The notes under the pieces were generated by a model. It was not told where the DNA came from. It saw only the letters and a list, made by a program, of their open reading frames with translations, and made no database searches. Shown here in pieces: positions 34,432 to 42,693 of a stretch of DNA of 47,720 bases. The position numbers were made by a program, and so were the translations under genes. Positions within the stretch are counted from its first letter, which is position 1, and the number at the start of each line of letters is the position of its first letter. Origin of the DNA: Chloracidobacterium sp. UBA3360 (GTDB taxonomy: Bacteria; Acidobacteriota; Blastocatellia; Pyrinomonadales; Pyrinomonadaceae); assembly GCA_002360555.1 (NCBI GenBank), contig DEQS01000007.1:1-47720 (forward strand). Reading direction: 5' to 3'.

Positions 34432-35829
34432 ATGGATAATGCATTTTGTACCCCGCTGGACATAACACAGATCGAGCATAATTTTGCCGAGATCAACCCG
34501 GCAATGTCTGCCGCCGAGGCCATGCAAGAGGCCAACCGCTGTCTATATTGCTACGACGCGCCGTGTATGCACGCGTGCCCGACACATATAGATGTGCCCG
34601 GATTTATCAAAAAGATCGCGAGCGGCAACGTCATCGGCTCGGCCCGCGTGATATTTGACGCAAATCCCATCGGTGCAAGCTGTGCCCGTGTCTGCCCGGT
34701 CGAGGTGCTGTGCGAAGGTGCGTGCGTCGAGAAAACGCTCATAAAAAAACCTATCGAGATCGGGCGGCTCCAGCGTTATGCGACCGACCACGCGATGGCG
34801 GTTGATAAGCAGATATTTGAAAAGTGCGAGCCAAACGGCATGTCGGTCGGCATTGTCGGCTCAGGCCCGGCGGGGCTTTCGTGTGCCGCGTATCTCGCAC
34901 GGCTCGGCTATGACGTGACCGTTTACGAAGCCAAAGAAAAGGCCGGCGGGCTCGATACCTACGGCATGGCCGAGTACAAAATGCCGCAGACTGTGTCGTT
35001 GAGCGAGGTCGACCATATCGCCCGCATGGGCGTGAAATTTATCCTCAACACGCGGATCACCGGCGGCGATGACGAAACTGAAATATTGGGCAAGGTCAAT
35101 CGCGTCAGCATGGCGATGCTCAGGGAATGGCACGACGCTGTTTTCCTTGGTGTCGGCCTCGGCGAGACCAACAAACTGGGCATCCCCGGTGAAGACCTCG
35201 ACGGCGTGTTTGACGCTCTCGATCTTATCGAAAAGATAAAGACCCGCGATTGGAAAAGCATTCCGCTTGGGCAAAATGTTGTTGTCATTGGAGCGGGTAA
35301 CACGGCAATCGACGCCGTGACACAAGCCAAACGCCTCGGAGCAGAGAAGGTCACATTGATGTATCGCCGCACTGAAAAAGACGCTCCGGCTTACGAATAC
35401 GAACTAGAACTTGCCCGCAAAGACGGCATCGAATTTATGTGGGAAACCATTCCCGTCGAGATCAAGGGGGATTCGAGGGTTAACGGCATGACCGTGCTCC
35501 AAGGCGAGAGCGAATTTGCGATCGACTGCGACATGGTCATTAAAGCTATCGGCCAGCAAAAAATGGCGTCGTTCTTTACCGACATCGCAGGTGTCGATGT
35601 AGACGAAAAAGGCCGCGTTGTCGTTAACGGACAGATGCAGACATCCGACGCAAAAATATTTGCCGGCGGCGACTGTGCCAATGGAGGTGCCGAGGCGGTC
35701 GATGCTTCGCAAATGGGCAAACACGCCGCGATGGGAATTCATGAAACGTTAACCGGAGAAAAGGTCGAGTTTGCCGGGGCCATTCTGCGCGACCCGCCTA
35801 AGGCTCCGGTTGATCCAAATCCGCATTAA
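34432..35829 (+). CDS. preT: Dihydropyrimidine dehydrogenase (NAD(P)+) subunit PreT
   Basis: The FAD/NAD(P)-binding electron-input subunit for reduction of uracil and thymine to the dihydro forms. The 465-aa protein resembles the glutamate synthase small subunit. Two N-terminal [4Fe-4S] motifs are present (CLYCYDAPCMHACP and CARVCPVEVLCEGAC), then an FAD dinucleotide fold (VGIVGSGPAGLSCA), an NAD(P)-binding fold (VVVIGAGNTAIDAV) and a C-terminal FAD motif (KIFAGGDCANGG). It ends 3 bp before preA, and the pair corresponds to the N- and C-terminal halves of mammalian DPYD. Confidence 0.93.
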   Translation: MDNAFCTPLDITQIEHNFAEINPAMSAAEAMQEANRCLYCYDAPCMHACPTHIDVPGFIKKIASGNVIGSARVIFDANPIGASCARVCPVEVLCEGACVEKTLIKKPIEIGRLQRYATDHAMAVDKQIFEKCEPNGMSVGIVGSGPAGLSCAAYLARLGYDVTVYEAKEKAGGLDTYGMAEYKMPQTVSLSEVDHIARMGVKFILNTRITGGDDETEILGKVNRVSMAMLREWHDAVFLGVGLGETNKLGIPGEDLDGVFDALDLIEKIKTRDWKSIPLGQNVVVIGAGNTAIDAVTQAKRLGAEKVTLMYRRTEKDAPAYEYELELARKDGIEFMWETIPVEIKGDSRVNGMTVLQGESEFAIDCDMVIKAIGQQKMASFFTDIAGVDVDEKGRVVVNGQMQTSDAKIFAGGDCANGGAEAVDASQMGKHAAMGIHETLTGEKVEFAGAILRDPPKAPVDPNPH

Positions 35830-35832
35830 TAT

Positions 35833-37080
35833 ATGGCTGATCTAACTACAAATTTTGCAGGGATAAAGTCTCCTAATCCGTTTTGGCTGGCGTCGGCACC
35901 GCCGACGAATATGGGTTCGATGATCGAACGTGCCTTTGACGCCGGTTGGGGCGGGGCGGTTTGGAAAACGCTTGGCGAACCGATCACAAATGTTTCGTCG
36001 CGACTCGCTGCTCTTGATCAAGGCCAGGTTCGCATGATCGGGCTCAATAATATTGAGCTGATCACGGATCGTCCGCTTGAGGTCAATCTCAAAGAGATGG
36101 CGGAGTGTAAGAAGAAATACCCGAACCATACGGTAATCGCTAGCCTGATGGTCGAGTCAAAAAAAGAGGCTTGGCAAGAGATCACCAAGCGAACGCAGGA
36201 CACGGGGTGCGACGGTTTTGAGTTAAATTTTGGCTGCCCGCACGGCATGTCGGAGCGCGGCATGGGCGCCGCGATGGGCCAGGTGCCGGAATATACCTGT
36301 ATGGTCACGGAGTGGGTCAAAGAGGTTTCGGACATTCCCGTTATCGTAAAACTGACGCCGAATGTCACGCACATCGTCCCGCCGGGTCGCGCCGCGCAAA
36401 AAGGCGGTGCCGATGCGGTTTCGTTGATCAACACTATCAACTCGGTGATGGGCGTCGATGTTGATACGATGATCCCGTATCCGAACGTCAACGGAATGGC
36501 TGCCCACGGCGGTTATTGCGGTACGGCGGTCAAGCCGATCGCTCTCAATATGGTGTCGGAATTGGCTCGCGATGCCGAGTTTGATATCCCTATCTCAGGC
36601 ATTGGCGGCATCAATACTTGGCGCGACGCGGTCGAGTTTATGCTGCTTGGAGCGGCAAACGTTCAGGTCTGCACGGCGGTGATGCATTACGGCTATCGCA
36701 TCGTAGAGGATATGATCGACGGGCTCAATAATTATTTGGACGAAAAAGGATTTGCGAGCGTCGGCGACATCGTCGGCAAATCGGTCGGACGGATCACAGA
36801 TTGGGGCGATCTTGACCTCAACTACGACGTCAAAGCCCGCGTCAACGAAGACAAATGCATCCAGTGCAATCTCTGCTACGTCGCCTGTGAGGACGGAGCA
36901 CATCAGAGTTTTGAGTTTGTCGAATCAAACGGCAAACGCTACCCGCGTGTCATCGAAAAAGAATGCGTTGGCTGCAATCTCTGCTACCTCGTGTGCCCGT
37001 CGCCCGGAGCCATCGAAATGGTCCGCGTCGATGCCGGCGGTCCAACCGAGAGTTGGCGTGAGCGGACGGCGGGGAACTGA
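35833..37080 (+). CDS. preA: Dihydropyrimidine dehydrogenase subunit PreA
   Basis: The catalytic FMN subunit that reduces uracil/thymine. The 415-aa protein has a dihydroorotate-dehydrogenase-like barrel (about 1-320: 'NPFWLASAPPTNMGSMIERAFDAGWGGAVWKTLG', 'FELNFGCPHGMSERGMGAAMGQ', 'VIVKLTPNVTHIVPPGRAAQKGGADAVSLINTINS', 'PISGIGGINTWRDAVEFMLLGA'). A C-terminal 2[4Fe-4S] ferredoxin domain follows (CIQCNLCYVAC and CVGCNLCYLVCP). It follows preT by 3 bp, so translation is probably coupled. Dihydroorotate dehydrogenase is a less likely alternative because of the ferredoxin tail and the neighbours. Confidence 0.94.
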   Translation: MADLTTNFAGIKSPNPFWLASAPPTNMGSMIERAFDAGWGGAVWKTLGEPITNVSSRLAALDQGQVRMIGLNNIELITDRPLEVNLKEMAECKKKYPNHTVIASLMVESKKEAWQEITKRTQDTGCDGFELNFGCPHGMSERGMGAAMGQVPEYTCMVTEWVKEVSDIPVIVKLTPNVTHIVPPGRAAQKGGADAVSLINTINSVMGVDVDTMIPYPNVNGMAAHGGYCGTAVKPIALNMVSELARDAEFDIPISGIGGINTWRDAVEFMLLGAANVQVCTAVMHYGYRIVEDMIDGLNNYLDEKGFASVGDIVGKSVGRITDWGDLDLNYDVKARVNEDKCIQCNLCYVACEDGAHQSFEFVESNGKRYPRVIEKECVGCNLCYLVCPSPGAIEMVRVDAGGPTESWRERTAGN

Positions 37081-37121
37081 CTTTACGGTCAGGCCTTATT
37101 TTAGATGTGAAACTGTATTTT

Positions 37122-37946
37122 ATGAAGTATTTTATTCTGCTCTCACTTTTATTCATTTCAGCTCTTACCTCTTCGGGTCAAACTCCGAAAACCTCAGGGC
37201 CTAATTTTGATACAGCGGATTTTAGTAAAAAATCAGAGATCGCCCAGTGGCTTGTCGAGTACGATGAGGTCGCGTGGAAAACAAGCGATGTTTTAATGAC
37301 TGAAGACAAGACGGAAATCGCTAAATTAGGAGCCGAATGGTTTTGTTTTCAAGATGGCAAGAAACTTTGGCATGCTGTTTACGGCAAGTTTGCGAATGAC
37401 AAATATGATTTGGTATTCCACTATCTGTTTGACTCAGCAGGCAAAATTACTAAAACCACAGACACGGTTGATCAAAAATTTCTAAATACACATGCCCGGG
37501 CGCTTACAACTGCTAAGTCAACATTGACAGCAAAAATTCCAGCAAACTCACCGAGATTCAATCAGTATATTCGTCAGAATTCAGATAAGACCTTTAATGT
37601 TTGGATGCTCCCGGCGTTTCAGCCTGATGGGACGGCGGTCTTTGGTGGGGAAGGTATTTATCAGATTGATGGGGCAGGCAGCAAAATTATTGCGGATACA
37701 AGCTATTTTCAGAAAAACTTTCGCGGATTTAAGACTAACCCACCACGCGAAATTTGGTTAGATTATCGCGAAGTAGAGAAACCAACTCTAGGCTCGATCT
37801 TTTTTGTTTTATATTACAAGGCGTATTTCACAAATATCTTTATCGATAATTCCAAAAGCACGAGCAGTATTATTAAGGATGATAAAGTCGGATACTTTTG
37901 GGTGAATGTTGAAAAGGAAGAAAAGAAAACGGTTAAACCCAATTAA
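37122..37946 (+). CDS. AT-rich secreted protein of unknown function
   Basis: About 274 aa from ATG 37122, whose product starts with a clean signal peptide (MKYFILLSLLFISALTSSGQ). An upstream GTG at 37107 would add five residues and is less likely. I recognise no family. The mature part is rich in Lys, Asn, Phe and Tyr, with 'LWHAVYGKFANDKYDLVFHYLFDSAGKI' and 'KTNPPREIWLDYREVEKPTLGSIFFVLYYKAYF'. Codon choice is visibly more AT-rich than in the flanking preA and acyl-CoA dehydrogenase genes, which may indicate recent transfer or low expression. It is the last plus-strand gene before the strand switch. Confidence 0.7.
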   Translation: MKYFILLSLLFISALTSSGQTPKTSGPNFDTADFSKKSEIAQWLVEYDEVAWKTSDVLMTEDKTEIAKLGAEWFCFQDGKKLWHAVYGKFANDKYDLVFHYLFDSAGKITKTTDTVDQKFLNTHARALTTAKSTLTAKIPANSPRFNQYIRQNSDKTFNVWMLPAFQPDGTAVFGGEGIYQIDGAGSKIIADTSYFQKNFRGFKTNPPREIWLDYREVEKPTLGSIFFVLYYKAYFTNIFIDNSKSTSSIIKDDKVGYFWVNVEKEEKKTVKPN

Positions 37947-37963
37947 CCAAACTTCCAAATGTC

Positions 37964-39043
37964 TTAAATCTGCCCTTTATTAATTGAGCCATTGGCAATA
38001 CCTCCCAAAGCCGCGACAAATTTATTAAAGTTCGCAAACCGCTTGTCCTGCGTAAAACCCTTTACATATCTCGCGTAGATCTGCTGAGCAATGACGGCGA
38101 TCTTGAATGTGCCAAAGACGTAATAGAACAGGATGTTTGATACGTCGCGGCCGGATGCGGCGGCGTACATTTCGACTAGTTCTTGACGGGTAATATTTTC
38201 CATTAGGACGCGAGGGTTGAACGGCATATTTAACAGCTCATCCCCGACCTCGCCTGACATCCAGTAGCCAAGTGTCGTGCCGAGGTCCATCAAGGGGTCG
38301 CCGACCGTAACCATTTCCCAATCCAGCACCGCCGTTATCCTCGTGAGATCGTCCGGGTCGAGCATGACGTTGTCAAATTTGTAATCGTTATGAACCAGCG
38401 ATGCTCCGGAGTCTGGCGGGATATTGTCATTTAGCCAGCTGATCGCGCCTTCGAGCTCAGGCAACGTGTCGGTTTTTGCGGCAAAGTAGCGTTTTGTCCA
38501 GCCTTCGACCTGACGGCGGGCATAACCTTCGGGTTTACCGAGGTCGCCGAGACCAGCTGCCGTGTAGTCGAGGGCGTGCAGATCGGCGAGGTTTTTGATA
38601 AAACTTTTGCAGACCTTGAGTCGGTACTCCTGCGATGAGTCTATCCGGCCGCCTAAAGGCGGGACTCCAAAACCCGGAATTTCGCCTCGGATAATCAGTC
38701 CGTTTCGCCGTTCCATTAGATAGAATTCGGAGCCGATCACTGATAGGTCTTTACAGATCAGCAGCGGCTTGGGCGCGGGCGGATAAACGGCTGACAGTTT
38801 TGAGAGCACATTAAACTCCCGGTCCATGTCGTGCGCCGTCTTGACCGTATTGCCAAATGGAGGGCGGCGAAGAACATACTCCGTGTCGCCGAGGTGGACA
38901 AGATAGGTCAGGTTAGAGCTACCGGCTGGGAACTGCTCAACCCGGATATCGGTTTCATCGCCTATCCCCTGCGAACTGAGATACTCTTTCAAACGCTCGA
39001 TGTCCAGTTCTTCACCCGGCCTTACCTGAGTTGTTTCCGCCAT
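37964..39043 (-). CDS. APH-fold phosphotransferase, ACAD10/11 N-domain-like
   Basis: A 359-aa protein of the aminoglycoside phosphotransferase/choline kinase fold. The nucleotide loop 'GSSNLTYLVHLGDTEYVLRRPP' (Lys/Arg region), the catalytic Brenner motif LVHNDYKFDNVMLDP and the metal-binding Asp in VLDWEMVTVGDPLMDL are all present. In eukaryotic ACAD10/11 this kinase domain is fused to an acyl-CoA dehydrogenase and phosphorylates 4-hydroxyacyl-CoAs. In many bacteria the two are separate neighbouring genes, as here, where the dehydrogenase is divergently encoded 47 bp away. Antibiotic resistance is therefore unlikely; 4-hydroxy fatty acid catabolism is the better inference. Confidence 0.88.
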   Translation of the reverse strand: MAETTQVRPGEELDIERLKEYLSSQGIGDETDIRVEQFPAGSSNLTYLVHLGDTEYVLRRPPFGNTVKTAHDMDREFNVLSKLSAVYPPAPKPLLICKDLSVIGSEFYLMERRNGLIIRGEIPGFGVPPLGGRIDSSQEYRLKVCKSFIKNLADLHALDYTAAGLGDLGKPEGYARRQVEGWTKRYFAAKTDTLPELEGAISWLNDNIPPDSGASLVHNDYKFDNVMLDPDDLTRITAVLDWEMVTVGDPLMDLGTTLGYWMSGEVGDELLNMPFNPRVLMENITRQELVEMYAAASGRDVSNILFYYVFGTFKIAVIAQQIYARYVKGFTQDKRFANFNKFVAALGGIANGSINKGQI

Positions 39044-39090
39044 TCTTTTATCAGTCTGTATCTGTGCTAATCTGTGGCTAAATTTACCCT
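39044..39090. repeat. Short intergenic repeat-like segment between divergent genes
   Basis: On the minus strand this 47-bp gap contains CCACAGATTAGCACAGAT and a nearby ACAGACTGATAAAA, so ACAGA-type words recur. Very similar 'CCACAGATTA-CACAGAT' strings occur between genes in many unrelated bacteria (recalled, not searched). The gap must also carry both divergent promoters. Confidence 0.35.
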
Positions 39091-40284
39091 ATGAACTTCG
39101 ATTATTCAGCAAAAACAATTGAACTGCAAAAACAGCTCGCGGCGTTTATGGACGAGCATATTTATCCGAACGAGGCCGCGTACACCGCCGAGATAGATGG
39201 CGGTGACCGATGGCAGCCGAGCGGTTTGATCGAAGAACTCAAAGATAAGGCAAAGTCCGCCGGGTTGTGGAATTTATTTTTGCCGTCCGAGTCGGGCCTG
39301 ACAAATCTCGAATACGCACCCCTCGCCGAAATGATGGGCCGCGTCGTTTGGGCGAGCGAGGTTTTTAATTGCTCCGCACCCGACACCGGGAATATGGAGG
39401 TGCTGCATCTCTACGGCACCGCAGCGCAAAAAGAAGAGTGGCTCAAGCCGCTGCTCAACGGTGAGATACGTTCGTGCTTTTCGATGACCGAGCCGGATGT
39501 CGCTTCGTCTGATGCGACGAATATTCAGGCTTCGATCGTATCCGACGGCGACGACTATGTGCTCAACGGCGAGAAATGGTGGTCGACCGGTGGCGGCGAC
39601 GCCCGCTGTAAACTTTCGATATTTATGGGCAAGACTGATGACACCGCGCCCAGGCATTTGCAGCAATCTATGATCCTCGTGCCGATGGAAACTCCCGGCG
39701 TCATCGTCCGGCGTCAGGTCGATGTCTTTGGCTACGACGACGCACCGAACGGTCATTCGCAGATCTCATATATCAATGTCCGCGTGCCCAAGGATAATCT
39801 ACTCCTTGGTGAGGGACGCGGTTTTGAGATCGCACAGGGTCGTCTCGGCCCGGGCCGTGTTCATCATTGTATGCGGCTGATCGGCATTGCTGAGCGTTCG
39901 CTGGAATTAATGTGTTCGCGAGCAAAGTCGCGTGTTGCGTTTGGCAAACCGGTTGCCGAACAAGGCGTCATTCGCCAGTGGATCGCTGAGGCACGGCTTG
40001 CGATCGACCAAGCACGTTTGCTGGTGCTCAAGACGGCCTGGATGATGGACAGCGTTGGCAACAAGGCCGCCCGACGCGAGATCGCGATGATCAAGGCACT
40101 CGTACCGCAAATGGCTCTGAAAGTGATCGACCGCTCGATACAGGTTCACGGCGGCGGAGGCGTTTCACCCGATTTTCCGCTTGCACAGTATTGGATATAC
40201 GCCCGCACCCTTCGTCTCGCCGACGGGCCGGACGAGGTGCATCTTGAATCGATCGCAAAAATGGAGTTTAATAAGGCGATCTAG
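39091..40284 (+). CDS. Acyl-CoA dehydrogenase (ACAD10/11-like)
   Basis: A 397-aa flavoprotein that introduces an alpha-beta double bond into acyl-CoA and passes electrons to ETF. The FAD/substrate motifs are 'CFSMTEPDVASSDATNIQAS', 'NGEKWWSTGGGD', 'GPGRVHHCMRLIGIAERSLELMCSRAKSRVAFGKPV' and 'QVHGGGGVSPDFPLAQYWIYARTLRLADGPDEVHLESIAK'. The last segment (RTLRLADGPDEVH) is typical of the ACAD9/10/11-like branch. It is divergent from the APH-fold kinase gene, matching the known functional pair for hydroxyacyl-CoA breakdown. It may extend the propionyl/acetyl-CoA metabolism of the region, but it is not part of pyrimidine degradation. Confidence 0.92.
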   Translation: MNFDYSAKTIELQKQLAAFMDEHIYPNEAAYTAEIDGGDRWQPSGLIEELKDKAKSAGLWNLFLPSESGLTNLEYAPLAEMMGRVVWASEVFNCSAPDTGNMEVLHLYGTAAQKEEWLKPLLNGEIRSCFSMTEPDVASSDATNIQASIVSDGDDYVLNGEKWWSTGGGDARCKLSIFMGKTDDTAPRHLQQSMILVPMETPGVIVRRQVDVFGYDDAPNGHSQISYINVRVPKDNLLLGEGRGFEIAQGRLGPGRVHHCMRLIGIAERSLELMCSRAKSRVAFGKPVAEQGVIRQWIAEARLAIDQARLLVLKTAWMMDSVGNKAARREIAMIKALVPQMALKVIDRSIQVHGGGGVSPDFPLAQYWIYARTLRLADGPDEVHLESIAKMEFNKAI

Positions 40285-40319
40285 CCTAAAAATGACCGTT
40301 TGATCTACTGAGGTATTAA

Positions 40320-42143
40320 ATGATGGTAATGCTGACTGTTAAGAGTATCCGACAACGATTTCATGGCCCCTTATGTGTTTTGGCTATGGCGGTCGCACTA
40401 TTATCTTCTGTTAATTCCCAAACAGCGGATTCGACACTTGGGTCGGGGAGAGACTCGCTTAGACCTGACGTTCAACTTCCTGCAATCGGGGGCGGAGGCG
40501 GTAGCCCATTTACGGCGAGATGTCCTCAAGGGGAAATATTGACCGGTTTTGATATCTGGGCCGGGGATTGGACTGACGCGGTAAGTCCCGTCTGTATATC
40601 AAGTAAAAAAGGTCAATATAAGGCATATCCCCAGCGATTTGGTGGGCCGGGCGGCAAAGGCCCATTTCGTACGGTATGTCCGGAGAATACACCTGCATTG
40701 CTCTCAATGTATCTCGTCGCACGCGGAAGAAACGACATAACGGTTGAGGAGATCTATCTTTATTGTGGACAGGCCGTTACGGCTCCTCAACAAGTTTCGA
40801 AATATTCCGCGCGTTTTAAGGGGGCTTCAACTTATAACTATGACGGTTACGGAAATACCGCTTACCCAAAAGAAATAGATGGCACGCAGAGTTGTCCAAC
40901 CGGACTTGTCGCAGTTGGGATGAGCGGAAGAACCGGAGAATTGGTCGACGCGATCGGGCTGATCTGTGGTGACCCAAGGACATTTGGGATTACGGTCGAT
41001 GCGAATGCTGTCGACGCCGGTGCTCGTGTTCGGCTACCCGGCGGTTCGACCGGCCCGTCCATTCCGATTTGTGAAGCAGCTCGTCAGGCGAAAGCTAGAA
41101 ATTCCCCCGCGGCCCCAGGACTGCAGAATCAGTGCGACTTCGAACGGGCATCTCTCGACCTCGAAGGGCTTAGGTTGAAAGGAATTGAGATCACGATGAA
41201 TGAACCAGAGTATAAGGAGGCGATGCTTTTGCAACGGGAAATCACTTCCCAGATTGGTTTCCAGATCGGACTCGGAGCGGCTGACGGCCAGACCCAACTT
41301 GGCCCGGGTAAACAAAGAATTCATGACGCCTTACCGCCTGAAGCACAGGAAGGCTTTAATGCCGCAGTTACGTATTCGCTCCTGAGAAATCGACGCAAGA
41401 TCGACGATCTAGCCGCAAAAGGATTTCTGCTTTCAACAGGTAGCCCGTTAACGACCAGCCTTCGTAATAAACTAGGCGAGAATAAGGCTCGACGCGGATT
41501 TGATATCGGGCTTGCTGTTGTTGAAGGTAACGGAGCGTTGCCACCTGAGATAGCCAAGATCAGGGGCAACTTGACGCCAGAGGAACAGAAAGGATTCGAT
41601 GCCGCAATTTCGTTTTCCGCGACTAGGGATAAAGAAAGGACGGCCGATGCGGCAGGTGATCTTGTCCCACGAGGCAAGATCCTTACTAGCGAAGATCCGC
41701 TCGCGGTTGAATATCGTAGACAACAGCCCAACGCAGAGGCCCAACGCGGATTTGAGATCGGAATGGCTGCCGCCGAAGGACAAACCTTGCCGGGGCCAGG
41801 AAAAGATAAGATCCGCGGGTCTCTACGCGTGTCCGAACAAGTAGGTTTTGACGCGGCGGTTGCATTCTCTCTAGAACGAAACCGAAATGCTGATCTTGCC
41901 AAGGTGGGCGGCTATATCGCAAGTAAAGATAAGGATGTAAGCAATCTCCGCAAGAGTGAGAACGATGTATTTTTCCGTCTCGGTGTTGATATTGCCTCAG
42001 GTATATTTGGTGATCGTAAACTCGGGGCTAAAGGGAATACTCAAACGGGGCCGGGTTCGTTAAAGATCAGAGACTCGTTAAGCCCTGCAGGACAGCGTGG
42101 ATTCAATGCTGCGGTTACGCTTCACTTAAGTAAAAAATACTGA
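40320..42143 (+). CDS. Secreted repeat protein, unknown function
   Basis: A 607-aa protein with a signal sequence (hydrophobic LCVLAMAVALLSSVNSQ). Residues about 58-225 hold two or three copies of a Cys-containing motif of the form CP-G-----G-----G---D-I--IC(G): 'FTARCPQGEILTGFDIWAGDWTDAVSPVC' and 'SCPTGLVAVGMSGRTGELVDAIGLICG'. The C-terminal half has four degenerate repeats (about 311-359, 391-437, 474-522, 548-605) with consensus GF-IG-A--EG---GPGK-KIR--L-P--Q-GF-AAV-FSL-RN. No catalytic motif is seen. It is probably a surface or envelope structural/binding protein. The gene ends at a strong terminator. Confidence 0.8.
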   Translation: MMVMLTVKSIRQRFHGPLCVLAMAVALLSSVNSQTADSTLGSGRDSLRPDVQLPAIGGGGGSPFTARCPQGEILTGFDIWAGDWTDAVSPVCISSKKGQYKAYPQRFGGPGGKGPFRTVCPENTPALLSMYLVARGRNDITVEEIYLYCGQAVTAPQQVSKYSARFKGASTYNYDGYGNTAYPKEIDGTQSCPTGLVAVGMSGRTGELVDAIGLICGDPRTFGITVDANAVDAGARVRLPGGSTGPSIPICEAARQAKARNSPAAPGLQNQCDFERASLDLEGLRLKGIEITMNEPEYKEAMLLQREITSQIGFQIGLGAADGQTQLGPGKQRIHDALPPEAQEGFNAAVTYSLLRNRRKIDDLAAKGFLLSTGSPLTTSLRNKLGENKARRGFDIGLAVVEGNGALPPEIAKIRGNLTPEEQKGFDAAISFSATRDKERTADAAGDLVPRGKILTSEDPLAVEYRRQQPNAEAQRGFEIGMAAAEGQTLPGPGKDKIRGSLRVSEQVGFDAAVAFSLERNRNADLAKVGGYIASKDKDVSNLRKSENDVFFRLGVDIASGIFGDRKLGAKGNTQTGPGSLKIRDSLSPAGQRGFNAAVTLHLSKKY

Positions 42144-42171
42144 TTCGCATACGGAAAAACGTTAGTATTAT

Positions 42172-42221
42172 GCCTGCGTAACTTATGAGCGATCACCAGT
42201 CTCATTTTCGCGGGCTTTTTT
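42172..42221 (+). terminator. Rho-independent terminator after the repeat-protein gene
   Basis: GCCTGCG (42172-42178) pairs with CGCGGGC (42209-42215, one G-U pair). An inner stem, ATGAG/CTCAT (42185-42189 with 42201-42205), sits inside, and TTTTTT follows at 42216-42221. It begins 29 bp after the stop at 42143 and insulates the pil operon. Confidence 0.75.
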
Positions 42222-42378
42222 AATATCTCTTTTGATTTTCATTTATCAATTCTAAATCTCTCCCTTTGGTTAGTGTTCCAATAATAACTTTGCCTCGAAA
42301 CTAGGTCATTCTGACCACTTCGATAAATCAACCTGCCCGATATTCTTTCATTATGAAGTTAAACAATGTAAAAAACTG
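42222..42378. other. AT-rich intergenic DNA, nothing recognised
   Basis: This is the part of the 550-bp gene-free stretch before pilM that lies between the terminator and the promoter-like site. No open frame of note, tRNA or conserved RNA motif was seen. It could hold regulator-binding sites for the pil operon. Confidence 0.4.
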
Positions 42379-42407
42379 TTGACAGACGTTGTGCATTACT
42401 GTAAATT
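42379..42407 (+). promoter_or_regulatory. Sigma-70-type promoter for the pil operon
   Basis: TTGACA (42379-42384, perfect -35), a 17-bp spacer and TAAATT (42402-42407, 4 of 6 to TATAAT). It is the best promoter match seen in the window. It would give a 5' leader of about 280 nt before ATG 42694. Confidence 0.55.
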
Positions 42408-42486
42408 TTATAGAGTAATGACCTAACAGGTCTTACACCTTTCGCCACCAAGCGGCAAAGTTTTCTTGAATTTAGTTAGGTTCCGC

Positions 42487-42505
42487 TGATCACGCCTCGT
42501 GATCA
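42487..42505 (+). promoter_or_regulatory. Hairpin/palindrome in the pil leader
   Basis: TGATCACG (42487-42494) and CGTGATCA (42498-42505) form a perfect 8-bp inverted repeat with a 3-nt loop. It lies between the predicted promoter and pilM and could be an RNA hairpin or an operator for a dimeric regulator. There is no T-run, so it is not a simple terminator. Confidence 0.5.
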
Positions 42506-42678
42506 ACACATCCGAAAAATGCGGGTTTTAGGCACATCTTATTAGTTGACCTGTCGAATGAATAGTCCCAACTTTCCGATCTATTACTGAGTGGCAAAAA
42601 CCTTCATAAATCAGAACACGCATCTTCGGATGGGAACTCAAGAAAACTTTTAGTCCAAAAAAAGATATTGCAGCCAAT

Positions 42679-42683
42679 AGGAG
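42679..42683 (+). promoter_or_regulatory. Ribosome-binding site of pilM
   Basis: AGGAG lies 10 bp before ATG 42694 and fixes the pilM start. Confidence 0.6.
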
Positions 42684-42693
42684 CAAATAGAAC

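Noticed and set aside
37964..39043. Aminoglycoside resistance kinase
   Set aside because: The APH fold is present, but the divergent acyl-CoA dehydrogenase partner points to the ACAD10/11-type kinase rather than antibiotic resistance.
42408..42660. A known riboswitch (c-di-GMP, cobalamin, preQ1) in the pil leader
   Set aside because: Fragments such as GCGGCAAAG drew attention, but the conserved cores of those classes are not present in the right order.
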